From positions 1 to 7,841 of the forward strand of contig SLGL01000126.1 of the NCBI GenBank assembly GCA_007123785.1: a stretch of 7,841 nt of DNA, read 5' to 3'. Position numbers and translations under genes: made by a program. Positions 1 to 6,301 of this stretch are shown piece by piece (positions within the stretch are counted from its first letter, which is position 1; each line of letters begins with the position of its first letter). The notes beneath the pieces are model-generated. The model worked only from the letters and a program-made list of their open reading frames with translations, was not told the origin of the DNA and searched no databases. Origin of the DNA: Balneolaceae bacterium (GTDB taxonomy: Bacteria; Bacteroidota; Rhodothermia; Balneolales; Balneolaceae).

Positions 1-61
1 AGAAGTTTATCGTAATATATTCAAGCCGGGACGGCATTGTCTCCGAAGATACAACAATCAT
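1..61 (-). CDS. Possible N-terminal fragment of a leftward gene (polysaccharide-deacetylase-family-like), cut by the window edge
   Basis: The leftward frame opens with an ATG at 61 and stays open to base 1, giving about 20 residues (MIVVSSETMPSRLEY...). The S-x-R-L-E-Y-I pattern right after a short hydrophobic strand resembles, from memory, the N-terminus of Bacteroidota polysaccharide-deacetylase-family proteins, which start with a beta strand followed by PR(L/I)xY. That similarity is an inference from very few residues. If real, the gene is divergent from the hydrolase at 79 with only 17 bases between the starts. Two rightward frames are also open here, one of them ending in a TGA that overlaps the GTG at 79 (GTGA), so the strand assignment is uncertain. 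Confidence 0.35.
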   Translation of the reverse strand, partial: MIVVSSETMPSRLEYITINF

Positions 62-78
62 CTGCAAAAGTTTAACAA

Positions 79-597
79 GTGAACAGTTCATTTCTGTTAC
101 ATTTTCTTCTTTTTGGTTTGATAGCTGCCCTGCTTTCAGGATGTGGTGTGTACAGAACCGGTAGTCAGGCACCTGTGGGAAGCACAGATCGCCCGCCCAT
201 GATGACGGTAGTGACGGATGAGGCAGTCAGCTCCGTTCAGCAGCAGCTCCACTCTGCCCATAATGAATGGCAGGGAACACCCTACAGGCTTGGCGGCAGC
301 AGTCTGAATGGAGTAGATTGCTCGGCTTTTACACAAATTGTATTTCGCGACTTTTTTGAACTGAACCTGCCCCGTCATACAAGTGAACAAATACAGGCCG
401 GTACCGGAATCCGGCGAAGTGCCATTCAGCCTGGCGACCTGATTTTTTTTAGAACATCCCGCGGTGTGCTGCATGTTGGTATTGCGATGAGTGGGGGAGA
501 TTTTCTTCACGCTTCACTTTCTTCCGGTGTGATGATCTCAAATATCAGCCAGAGTTACTGGGCAGGGCGATATTTGGGAGCACGTAGAGTATTCTAA
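79..597 (+). CDS. NlpC/P60 peptidoglycan endopeptidase lipoprotein (Spr/MepS-like)
   Basis: A 172-residue exported cysteine peptidase expected to cut peptide stems or cross-links of peptidoglycan from the inner face of the outer membrane. The first 21 residues form a hydrophobic signal peptide ending in the lipobox LLSGC, so Cys22 should be lipidated. The signal has no Lys or Arg in its n-region, which is unusual. The NlpC/P60 domain fills residues 60-172: catalytic Cys81 in GVDCSAF, His132 in LHVGI and His144 in FLHAS. The spacings of 51 and 12 residues equal those of the E. coli Spr triad (Cys68, His119, His131). The start is GTG, chosen because it is the only one that yields the whole signal peptide and an in-frame TAA lies two codons upstream. 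No Shine-Dalgarno site is seen. It converges on the monooxygenase at 835-1995. Confidence 0.92.
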   Translation: MNSSFLLHFLLFGLIAALLSGCGVYRTGSQAPVGSTDRPPMMTVVTDEAVSSVQQQLHSAHNEWQGTPYRLGGSSLNGVDCSAFTQIVFRDFFELNLPRHTSEQIQAGTGIRRSAIQPGDLIFFRTSRGVLHVGIAMSGGDFLHASLSSGVMISNISQSYWAGRYLGARRVF

Positions 598-704
598 CCC
601 GGACATCTCTCAGGAGGTTACATTTAAACGTTCTAACTTGTTGATATATATATATTTGAAACACATTTTTTTTGTTCTAATAAGTTACAGGGTGAATTTT
701 CGGC

Positions 705-809
705 GAAATTTGTCCCTCATATGCGTTAAATATAAAATGACGTGCTCAACGTACTCAGGTACGATTCCGCTGCCATTTTATATTCGCCTTGCTGAGAAAA
801 AAATTTCTT
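705..809. repeat. Long nested imperfect palindrome between convergent genes (dispersed repeat or bidirectional terminator)
   Basis: The core is a perfect 11-bp inverted repeat (729-739 AATATAAAATG against 774-784). Outside it, GCG 723-725 can pair with CGC 785-787, CTCA 716-719 with TGAG 793-796, and GAAATTT 705-711 with AAATTTC 801-807, with small bulges. Inside the loop sits a second perfect hairpin, CGTAC (750-754), loop TCAG, GTACG (759-763). The element lies wholly in the 237-base gap between two convergent stop codons. A rightward frame from ATG 737 to the stop at 814 (25 residues) crosses it, but this looks like a by-product of the repeat. The preceding stretch 640-680 is AT-rich, with a TA run and a T8 run. 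A perfect AGGAGGT at 612-618 leads to no credible gene. The symmetry is read directly; the role is inferred. Confidence 0.6.
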
Positions 810-834
810 GGTGAGATTTCCGTGCTAAGTCTTA

Positions 835-1995
835 TCAAATCCACCATCGCCCGAGGCCTCTCATGGTAAAAATGCGGGCAAAAAGGGAAGAAAACGGTTT
901 CTTTACCATCAGTTTAACTACTTTTTTCATCAGTGGGCCAGAGGTTTCCCTGCGACCCAGCCACATGTTGATCTCGGCACGTTTGGCCACCTGCCTGGCA
1001 ATTTTTCTTCTTTCACCGGAATATTTTTGAAACAATTTAGGCTGATCTTCCGGCGATTTTATAGCTCTGCCGATTGTTTCTGCACACGCCTCCGCATCGA
1101 GCCAGCCAAGGTTCATGCCTTGTCCGCCAATGGGGCTCAGCACATGGGCAGCATCACCGGCGAGCAATACATTGTCGGAATGAAAGCTTCGAGCCAGGAA
1201 ATGCTGAACACCAAATGAACTCATCATCACATTTTTAATCCCTGATAGCGAGTGGCCGATGCGCTGTTCAACGAGAGCAGCCAGTTGGCCGGAACCGGGT
1301 TTTTCTATATAGGTTTCAGTTTTTACCACCCAGCGTCTCAATTTCCCGGGCAGGGGAAACGATTCAATCAGTCCGTCGCGATGCAGATAAACAGCAGCAT
1401 TCGTTTCGAACGAGGTATTATCGCTGAAATCACCCATGATGTAACAGTCGGGGTATGGGCTGCCATCAAACGGTATGTTCAGATGATTTCGAACAAAACT
1501 GTTTTTTCCGTCGCACCCTACCAGGATGGATGAGGTAAGTGAATGTTGTTTTCCGTCTTTACTGAATGTAACCGTGACCGAATCGTCTCCATTGGTAAAA
1601 TCGAGCAGCTCAGCTTCCCGGATAAGTGCGTGCTCATCAAGTGACCGGAGACGGTTTTCAAGGATCGTTTCGGTTTTCCACTGCGGGAGGGCCAGAATGT
1701 AGCGGTAGGGCGGCGGACAATCATCAAAACGAATTGTACCGATTTTCTCCCGGTTCCAGAAGGCGATGCCGCCTTTAATTTTCAGACCCTCTTCGAGAAA
1801 TTGTTCTGCAAATCCGGCTTCATCAAACAGCTCCAGTGAAACCGGGTGGATGCCAAGTGATTTTGAGTGGCGATCCGGTTCATTTCGTTTTTCGAGTACA
1901 CGGCAGGTGAAGCCTCTCTGAATGAGCCGTCCGGCCAGGTAAAGCCCGACCGGACCGCCGCCCGCTATGATGATATCAACAGGCGAAGAACTCAT
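835..1995 (-). CDS. FAD-dependent aromatic monooxygenase (UbiH/PHBH-type, PF01494-like), last gene of the type III PKS operon
   Basis: A 386-residue group A flavin monooxygenase, expected to use NAD(P)H and O2 to hydroxylate an activated phenol ring. Visible signatures: the Rossmann dinucleotide-binding loop GGGPVG at residues 12-17, ending with the acidic Glu35 that usually contacts the FAD ribose; the DG motif around Asp162-Gly163 (VGCDGKNSFVR); and the GD motif at Gly280-Asp281 (LLAGDAAHVLSPIGGQGMN), which binds FAD pyrophosphate. There is no signal peptide. Length is normal for the family. The ATG overlaps the TGA of the upstream methyltransferase (ATGA), implying translational coupling. 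By analogy with SrsC of the Streptomyces srs operon, it probably oxidises a methylated alkylresorcinol toward a quinone. The substrate is inferred from context; the enzyme class is secure. Confidence 0.9.
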   Translation of the reverse strand: MSSSPVDIIIAGGGPVGLYLAGRLIQRGFTCRVLEKRNEPDRHSKSLGIHPVSLELFDEAGFAEQFLEEGLKIKGGIAFWNREKIGTIRFDDCPPPYRYILALPQWKTETILENRLRSLDEHALIREAELLDFTNGDDSVTVTFSKDGKQHSLTSSILVGCDGKNSFVRNHLNIPFDGSPYPDCYIMGDFSDNTSFETNAAVYLHRDGLIESFPLPGKLRRWVVKTETYIEKPGSGQLAALVEQRIGHSLSGIKNVMMSSFGVQHFLARSFHSDNVLLAGDAAHVLSPIGGQGMNLGWLDAEACAETIGRAIKSPEDQPKLFQKYSGERRKIARQVAKRAEINMWLGRRETSGPLMKKVVKLMVKKPFSSLFARIFTMRGLGRWWI

Positions 1996-2696
1996 TTCGG
2001 TTCAGTTTTGAATTCAGCCAGCAGCCGGAAGGGAATTTGTCTGTTTACCTGCCAGCCGTTCGGAAGTCCCTGTTCAAGTTCCTTTTTTTTGTAACTTCGT
2101 CGGATAGAAGTAAGCCCGTCTTCCACGATGAAGCTATTTTTGAAAAGAAACGGAGCGATCGTTTTAAAAACGGCATAACCGATCGGGTTTCTTTCGATGT
2201 CATTAAAAATGACACGTTTTTTTGCCAGAATTCTCACATCCCGGCAGATTTGATCCAGTTGTTCTGCTGAAAGATGATGGATCAAATGATTGGAGATCAC
2301 GATGTCGAATTTTAAATTTTCGTCGGCCAGGTTTTGGGATGAAGTTTGCATAAAACGAACATTCTCTGGCACCTGCACTTCAGACAAAAATTGGTGAGCA
2401 CGCTCATTCGGATCTATGCCGGTAAACTGTACATCAAAACTGTCTTTTGAACATAACTCACAAAGATGAAGAATGATGTCACCTCCCCCGCAGCCGATGT
2501 CCAATATGGACGCTTTGCCGCCGTTTCTCAGGATCTCTGGTTTGATACGGGACCTATAGATTTGTTTCCACCCCGAAAGAAGGCGGTTAATTTTGCTGAA
2601 CTGACGGTACGTATTAAAAAGCAGTTCGCGGTCGCAAGCCGGGTCATCCATTCGCTCGGTAAGCAGGTTATTTCGTTCAGGGAGGAGTGGGTCCAT
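1992..2696 (-). CDS. Class I SAM-dependent methyltransferase of the type III PKS operon
   Basis: A 234-residue cytosolic methyltransferase from the ATG at 2696. Motif I, the SAM-binding loop, is ILDIGCGGGD at residues 64-73. The acidic end of strand beta-2 is GIDPNE (93-98), and FDIVISNHLIHHL at 130-142 is the motif IV region with the double His common in this family. The N-terminal part (MDDPACD...TYRQFSKINRLLSGW, 16-43) matches, from memory, methyltransferases that accompany type III polyketide synthases in Bacteroidota. An in-frame TTG at 2747 would add 17 residues with no recognisable homology. I prefer the ATG, although the TTG lies only 15 bases after the synthase stop. Neither start has a clear ribosome site. 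The stop overlaps the monooxygenase start by 4 bases. Likely role: O- or C-methylation of the polyketide phenol, as SrsB does. The methyl acceptor is inferred. Confidence 0.85.
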   Translation of the reverse strand: MDPLLPERNNLLTERMDDPACDRELLFNTYRQFSKINRLLSGWKQIYRSRIKPEILRNGGKASILDIGCGGGDIILHLCELCSKDSFDVQFTGIDPNERAHQFLSEVQVPENVRFMQTSSQNLADENLKFDIVISNHLIHHLSAEQLDQICRDVRILAKKRVIFNDIERNPIGYAVFKTIAPFLFKNSFIVEDGLTSIRRSYKKKELEQGLPNGWQVNRQIPFRLLAEFKTEPK

Positions 2697-2752
2697 AATC
2701 TTGGAAGGATGTGTTGGAGCGAAAGCAGAATATGTGGCAATATACAAAACAG

Positions 2753-2769
2753 CGGATGAATTTTATCCG
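2753..2769 (-). other. Small hairpin at the PKS stop codon
   Basis: CGGAT (2753-2757) and ATCCG (2765-2769) form a perfect 5-bp stem with a 7-base loop that overlaps the TAA of the polyketide synthase, directly before the possible TTG start of the methyltransferase at 2747. It is too weak and lacks a T run to be a terminator. It could tune translation of the second gene or be chance. Confidence 0.3.
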
Positions 2770-3860
2770 ATAGTCGTTGTAAGGAGGGCAGCTTCCAGAG
2801 TGAGTCCCGGTCCGAAGGCCATCGCGAGAGTCTGGTTTTTTGGTTTGGAGTGGGACCGGTTCAGGAATTCCTTCAGCACAAAAAGTATGGTGGCACTGCT
2901 CATATTTCCAAAATCGGAGAGCACTTTTCGGGAAGCACTCAGGGTGTCATCGGACAGGGATAGAGTTTTTTCGACTTTATCCAGAATTGCCCGTCCGCCG
3001 GGGTGAACCGCCCAAAGGTCGATCTGATCCTGGTTCAAGCCGAAAGGTTTAAGTACTGGTTTTAAAAAAGATTCAAGCCCTTTGCTGAGCAACTCAGGGA
3101 TGTAGTTTGAAAGCACCATATTGAAACCGTTATCTCCGATTGACCAAGCCATGTCTCCGGCTCCCTTTTCTGTGATCGAAGATGCAAATCCATCGATCTG
3201 ATAGGCGTGATTTTCTGGTTTACGGCTGCTCACGATGGCCCCGGCGCCCCCGTCGGCAAAAACGGATGCCGAAAGAAGATTGTCCATCCTGGGATGGGCC
3301 TGGAAGTGAATAGTGCAAAGTTCAACCGAAACGATCATTACGCTGGCTTCGGGATTGGAGCGACAGATCTGGTCGGCCAGTTTGAGAGCTGGAATGGAGG
3401 CGTAACATCCCATAAATCCAAGGTGGTAACGCTCAATGGAGGGACTCAGTGCGAGGGATTTAATGATATCAATATCAGGTCCCGGCGCATAAAACCCAGT
3501 GCATGAAACGGTGATCAGGTGAGTAATATCTTCTGCCCGAAATACAGAATTGTCAATGAGTTCCCGGGCCGTTCTTATAAACAGTTTTCGTCCTTCGCGG
3601 ATATAGGTGTCATTGCGGCTGCGGGTGCCGGGTGATGAACCCTGCCCGTTAAAAAAAAGTGAGTGAGAACTATCGGACTGAAAATCGTCTACCACAGAAT
3701 AGCGTTTTTCGATTCCCGATCTGGAGTAAAGGTGATGAATTATTCGTTTGTCCCGATCACTACCCTGTACTATATTTTTCATTTTCTCCCTGACCTCCTC
3801 TTGCCTGTAAAGGTGATCGGGAACAACGGTTTCGATCTGATGAATGTAGGAAGAAGGCAT
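2763..3860 (-). CDS. Type III polyketide synthase (chalcone/stilbene synthase family, alkylresorcinol- or alkylpyrone-synthase-like)
   Basis: A 365-residue thiolase-fold enzyme that extends a CoA-bound starter with malonyl-CoA and cyclises the chain. The full catalytic triad is visible: Cys152 in GFMGCYASIPAL, His286 in LWAVHPGGRAI and Asn319 in FGNMSSATILF. The C-terminal family signature GPGLTLEAAL is at 350-359. An earlier motif, TVSCTGFYAPGPDI (117-130), is typical of bacterial type III enzymes, whose starters are often long acyl chains. The length is at the short end of the normal range. The ATG at 3860 is the first in frame and gives the expected N-terminus (YIHQIETVVPDH). It is first in an operon with the methyltransferase and flavin monooxygenase, the same order as srsA-srsB-srsC, so a lipid resorcinol or quinone product is likely. 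Starter and cyclisation type cannot be read from the sequence. Confidence 0.95.
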   Translation of the reverse strand: MPSSYIHQIETVVPDHLYRQEEVREKMKNIVQGSDRDKRIIHHLYSRSGIEKRYSVVDDFQSDSSHSLFFNGQGSSPGTRSRNDTYIREGRKLFIRTARELIDNSVFRAEDITHLITVSCTGFYAPGPDIDIIKSLALSPSIERYHLGFMGCYASIPALKLADQICRSNPEASVMIVSVELCTIHFQAHPRMDNLLSASVFADGGAGAIVSSRKPENHAYQIDGFASSITEKGAGDMAWSIGDNGFNMVLSNYIPELLSKGLESFLKPVLKPFGLNQDQIDLWAVHPGGRAILDKVEKTLSLSDDTLSASRKVLSDFGNMSSATILFVLKEFLNRSHSKPKNQTLAMAFGPGLTLEAALLTTTIG

Positions 3861-4068
3861 GATTTGGCAGAGATTTACTGAACGGTATGTTCATTGAAAA
3901 TCTGATCCGTTGCAAAATCGTTCAATCCAATTTAAAAAAGAGTGACAGTGGAAAAAATCAAAAAAAATCAAAAGTAATTTTAAAAAGTAAGGAAAGTTTA
4001 GAAATTTGTATCTGACTTTAAAAATGGTTATTAACAAAACGGTTTGCTTACAATTCTGAATTTCTTTT
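3861..4068. promoter_or_regulatory. Divergent promoter region between the PKS operon and the transporter, rich in A-tracts
   Basis: This 208-base gap separates two divergent ATGs and holds no gene. On the + strand it carries A-tracts at 3934-3939, 3952-3957, 3960-3966, 3969-3972 and 3981-3985, several roughly one helical turn apart, as in curved DNA or UP elements. A rightward promoter is possible with TTGTAT at 4005-4010 and TATTAA at 4029-4034 (18-base spacer), about 35 bases before the transporter ATG. Leftward, a weak Bacteroidota-type TAAATTGG lies at 3927-3934, though its upstream TTTG is spaced rather far. No clear Shine-Dalgarno site precedes either gene. The boxes are tentative. Confidence 0.4.
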
Positions 4069-5568
4069 ATGGCTCAACAGAACAGTGTTCGCAAGGAAAG
4101 ATTTGCAACAAAATGGGGACTGATTTTAAGTGTGCTGGGAATTGCCGTTGGAACCGGAAATATTTGGCGGTTTCCGAGAATTGCCGCACAGAATGCCGGG
4201 GATGACGGAGCCGGGGCCTTTCTTATTGCATGGGTAACTTTTCTGTTTATCTGGTCCATACCGCTAATTATTGCCGAGTATGGGATTGGTAGAAATGGCC
4301 GGAGGGGAGTGATCGGCTCATTCATCAAAATGGCAGGTGAACGGTTTGCCTGGATGGGTTCTTTTATCGGGTTTGTGGCTACGGCGATCATGTTTTACTA
4401 CAGTGTGGTGGCCGGATGGTGTACGTATTATCTGATTGAATCGGTTATCAATGTTTTGCCTGAGACTGTGGAAGAGGCCGACATGGTCTGGACCGGGTTT
4501 CAAAGTTCCACGCTTCCCTCCATTTTCCATGCGCTGATGATTTTTCTTGGCGGGCTTGTAATTCTGAAGGGAGTAAAGAGCATCGAGCGGATCAACATGA
4601 TTTTGATTCCGTCGCTGCTCCTGGTCTTGGTTATTTCGCTGATCAAAGCGATTTCACTACCCGGAAGTGGTGCGGGTATTGCATACCTGTTTACACCCGA
4701 TTGGTCTACGCTTAAAGAACCAGGCCTCTGGCTGGAGGCACTCACACAAAACGCATGGGATACGGGCGCAGCCTGGGGGCTGATTTTGACCTATGGAGCC
4801 TACATGCGCAGCCGCGATGATATAACCATCAGTGCTTTTCAAACCGGTATTGGGAATAATCTCGTGTCCCTTATGGCGGCTGTCATTATATTTTCCACTG
4901 TTTTTGGCATGCTCGGTTCACAGATGAGTGACCGCGAAATTCTGGAAGTGATGCAAACATCCGGGCCTGCCTCCACCGGGCTCACCTTTATGTGGATGCC
5001 TCAGCTTTTTAGCGGGATGGCCGGGGGTGAGATTTTTGCCATTCTCTTTTTCCTGGGATTGACCTTTGCCGCATTCAGTTCGCTGATATCGATGATAGAA
5101 CTGGCCACGAAAGTATTCGTGGATATGGGCATCACCCGTACCAAAGCCACTATTGCAGTTTGCTCAGCCGGATTTTTGTTTGGCCTTCCTTCGGCGATTT
5201 CACTCAACATATTTGCCAATCAGGATTTTGTATGGGGAGTTGGGTTGATGGTTTCCGGCGGTTTTATTTCATTTGCCGTTATTACCTTTGGTGCTGAAAA
5301 GTTCCGTAAAACTCTTGTCAACACCAAAGAGAGCAAAGTGAAACTGGGCAAATGGTGGACTTTCATCCTGAAATATGTAATTCCGGTAGAAGTGGTAACG
5401 CTGCTTGTTTGGTGGATTTATCTGAGCGCCACAGCTTTTGCACCTGATACCTGGTACAATCCGCTGAGCCCGTTTTCTGTAGCTACCGTGATTTTACAGT
5501 GGGCAGTTGTGATGGTACTCTTTAAAATCTACAATCGGAAAATTGTTCAAAAAACCATTTTGCATTGA
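4069..5568 (+). CDS. Sodium-dependent transporter, SNF/NSS (neurotransmitter:sodium symporter) family
   Basis: A 499-residue inner-membrane protein with about 12 hydrophobic segments (near 17-37, 49-70, 95-123, 152-168, 174-196, 222-246, 258-284, 318-350, 357-378, 386-408, 430-454, 466-487) and the LeuT fold. The unwound TM1 motif AVGTGNIWRFP (26-36) keeps the LeuT Na+ ligands: Ala26 and Asn31 (Na1), Gly24 and Val27 (Na2). TM8 supplies Ala334, Ser337 and Ser338 for Na2, and TM7 has Asn263 for Na1. In TM6, the QNAWDTGAAWG stretch puts Asp231 where LeuT has Na1 ligand Thr254, and changes the substrate-contacting Phe and Ser. The loop after TM1 has a short acidic insertion (AGDDGAG). It likely couples Na+ to uptake of an amino acid or amine; the substrate is unknown. 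It stands alone, divergent from the PKS operon. Confidence 0.93.
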   Translation: MAQQNSVRKERFATKWGLILSVLGIAVGTGNIWRFPRIAAQNAGDDGAGAFLIAWVTFLFIWSIPLIIAEYGIGRNGRRGVIGSFIKMAGERFAWMGSFIGFVATAIMFYYSVVAGWCTYYLIESVINVLPETVEEADMVWTGFQSSTLPSIFHALMIFLGGLVILKGVKSIERINMILIPSLLLVLVISLIKAISLPGSGAGIAYLFTPDWSTLKEPGLWLEALTQNAWDTGAAWGLILTYGAYMRSRDDITISAFQTGIGNNLVSLMAAVIIFSTVFGMLGSQMSDREILEVMQTSGPASTGLTFMWMPQLFSGMAGGEIFAILFFLGLTFAAFSSLISMIELATKVFVDMGITRTKATIAVCSAGFLFGLPSAISLNIFANQDFVWGVGLMVSGGFISFAVITFGAEKFRKTLVNTKESKVKLGKWWTFILKYVIPVEVVTLLVWWIYLSATAFAPDTWYNPLSPFSVATVILQWAVVMVLFKIYNRKIVQKTILH

Positions 5569-5795
5569 GTGTTTTGTCCAGGGTTTAGATATTAATTCAT
5601 TGCCATGAAAAATCCGCAGAGTAACACCATTTATAAAATCATCAGACCTGAGATCAATTTATAAAAAGACATTTATGTATTTCAACTCCTCTCCGATTGG
5701 CCGGAGCAGGCTCTTACGAAGGAGGGGAATACCATTACTACAATTTAACGTCGAACTCAGGAATCGGGTTTTCAAAAATAGAGGCGCTAATTTGT
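5569..5795. other. Intergenic stretch with direct repeats, a hairpin and possible gene remnant
   Basis: No convincing gene is seen in these 227 bases. A 10-bp direct repeat, ATTTATAAAA, occurs at 5629-5638 and 5657-5666. A 19-residue frame (ATG 5605 to TAA 5664, MKNPQSNTIYKIIRPEINL) starts 36 bases after the transporter stop without a ribosome site. A perfect 5-bp hairpin, CTCCG/CGGAG, lies at 5691-5706. From about 5652 a rightward frame reads a protein-like string (AGAGSYEGGEYHYYNLTS... around 5700-5760) with no proper start, overlapped by another frame from ATG 5675. This may be a decayed element or chance. AAGGAGG at 5719-5725 has no usable start codon after it. Confidence 0.35.
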
Positions 5796-5987
5796 CTATT
5801 TACCCACTTTCTTCTCAATATTTTTCAGGGTTTGATGGATTTCCTGCAGAAGCGGCAGCAGAACAATCCCAACCACAGAAATAGTCAGCATTACAATTCC
5901 ACCGGCATAAGAGTACGTCTTTAGTCGCGGGTCAAATTTAGCTTCGAAGAGTTTACGTGCTCTCCGGTTATTGGGTGTGCTATCCAT
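5796..5987 (-). CDS. Small single-TM protein, possibly the N-terminal remnant of a PH-domain (YdbS-like) membrane protein
   Basis: A 63-residue frame from ATG 5987 (a GTG at 5990 adds one residue). A basic, polar head (residues 1-14, NNRRARK) precedes FDPRLKTY at 18-25, then one hydrophobic segment (about 26-47), and an amphipathic, lysine-rich tail. The FDPRLKTY-hydrophobic-VVGIVLLPL pattern resembles, from memory, the N-terminus of bacterial PH-domain proteins of the YdbS/YdbT type, which continue into more membrane and a PH domain; that part is missing here. The start overlaps the stop of the upstream short frame by 8 bases, which could mean coupling or a frameshifted relic. It may be a true small protein. 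Function unknown. Confidence 0.45.
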   Translation of the reverse strand: MDSTPNNRRARKLFEAKFDPRLKTYSYAGGIVMLTISVVGIVLLPLLQEIHQTLKNIEKKVGK

Positions 5988-6168
5988 CACTGTATTTCGG
6001 ATTAATATTTTTAAAGCCAGTACGGATGAAGGTACGCAGAGCAGAAGAAAATTCCTGAAAAGTTATAAGAGAAGTAAGCATCAACCCGACACTGTATCTT
6101 AAAAAGTTGATTCCGTGTTTTGCCATCCACCGTGCTACAAGCGGATCAACAAATGAGAAAAACTTCAT
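5980..6168 (-). pseudogene. DoxX-like membrane protein, N-terminal fragment (probable relic)
   Basis: A 62-residue frame from ATG 6168. Residues 1-31 (VDPLVARWMAKHGINFLRYSVGL) look like the start of DoxX/DUF417-type membrane proteins of Bacteroidota, where a short helix ending in K-x-GI-x-LLR-x-S-x-G leads into the first membrane helix with WFGxLK. After Gly30 that similarity vanishes: the remaining 32 residues are polar (QEFSSALRTFIRTGF...), and neither other frame restores a membrane helix with the expected signature. The normal family length is well over 100 residues, so an internal deletion or decay is likely. It lies downstream of msrB on the same strand and overlaps the next short frame by 8 bases. 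The assignment rests on about 30 residues. Confidence 0.4.
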
Positions 6169-6301
6169 AGTTTCCAGAATAAAATTTTATTTAGGCCGGT
6201 CAATAATCCGCAGTGAGATTTTTTGCAGGTATGACAGACCAAACCATTTCATTCTGAAAGAAAAGAGTTTGGTGTGAGAATCAAATGAAGTAATAGTATC
6301 A

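Noticed and set aside
136..510. 124-residue leftward frame inside the NlpC/P60 gene
   Set aside because: It is fully antisense to a gene with an intact catalytic triad and a lipobox, and its own sequence has no domain pattern.
612..618. Perfect AGGAGGT Shine-Dalgarno-like site
   Set aside because: No start codon follows at a useful distance. The open frame beyond it (from TTG 641 to 814) runs through the palindrome with no gene-like content, and the real genes here do not use such sites.
1252..1533. 93-residue rightward frame within the monooxygenase
   Set aside because: Antisense to the conserved flavin monooxygenase, with no recognisable features.
2466..3006. Overlapping rightward frames of about 100 residues across the methyltransferase and PKS
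   Set aside because: Both are shadows of well-conserved leftward genes whose motifs (SAM loop, His286, Asn319) fall in the other frame.
4074..4391. 105-residue leftward frame under the transporter N-terminus
   Set aside because: Antisense to the TM1-TM3 region with conserved LeuT-type motifs; its proline-rich sequence is typical of a reverse reading of membrane helices.
5605..5664. 19-residue frame after the transporter, considered as a small transporter subunit like MetS
   Set aside because: It is polar with no membrane helix, unlike MetS, and has no ribosome site.
5675..5884. 69-residue rightward frame MYFNSSPIGRSRLL...
   Set aside because: It overlaps the better-supported leftward small membrane protein and a competing frame, with no domain, signal or membrane pattern.
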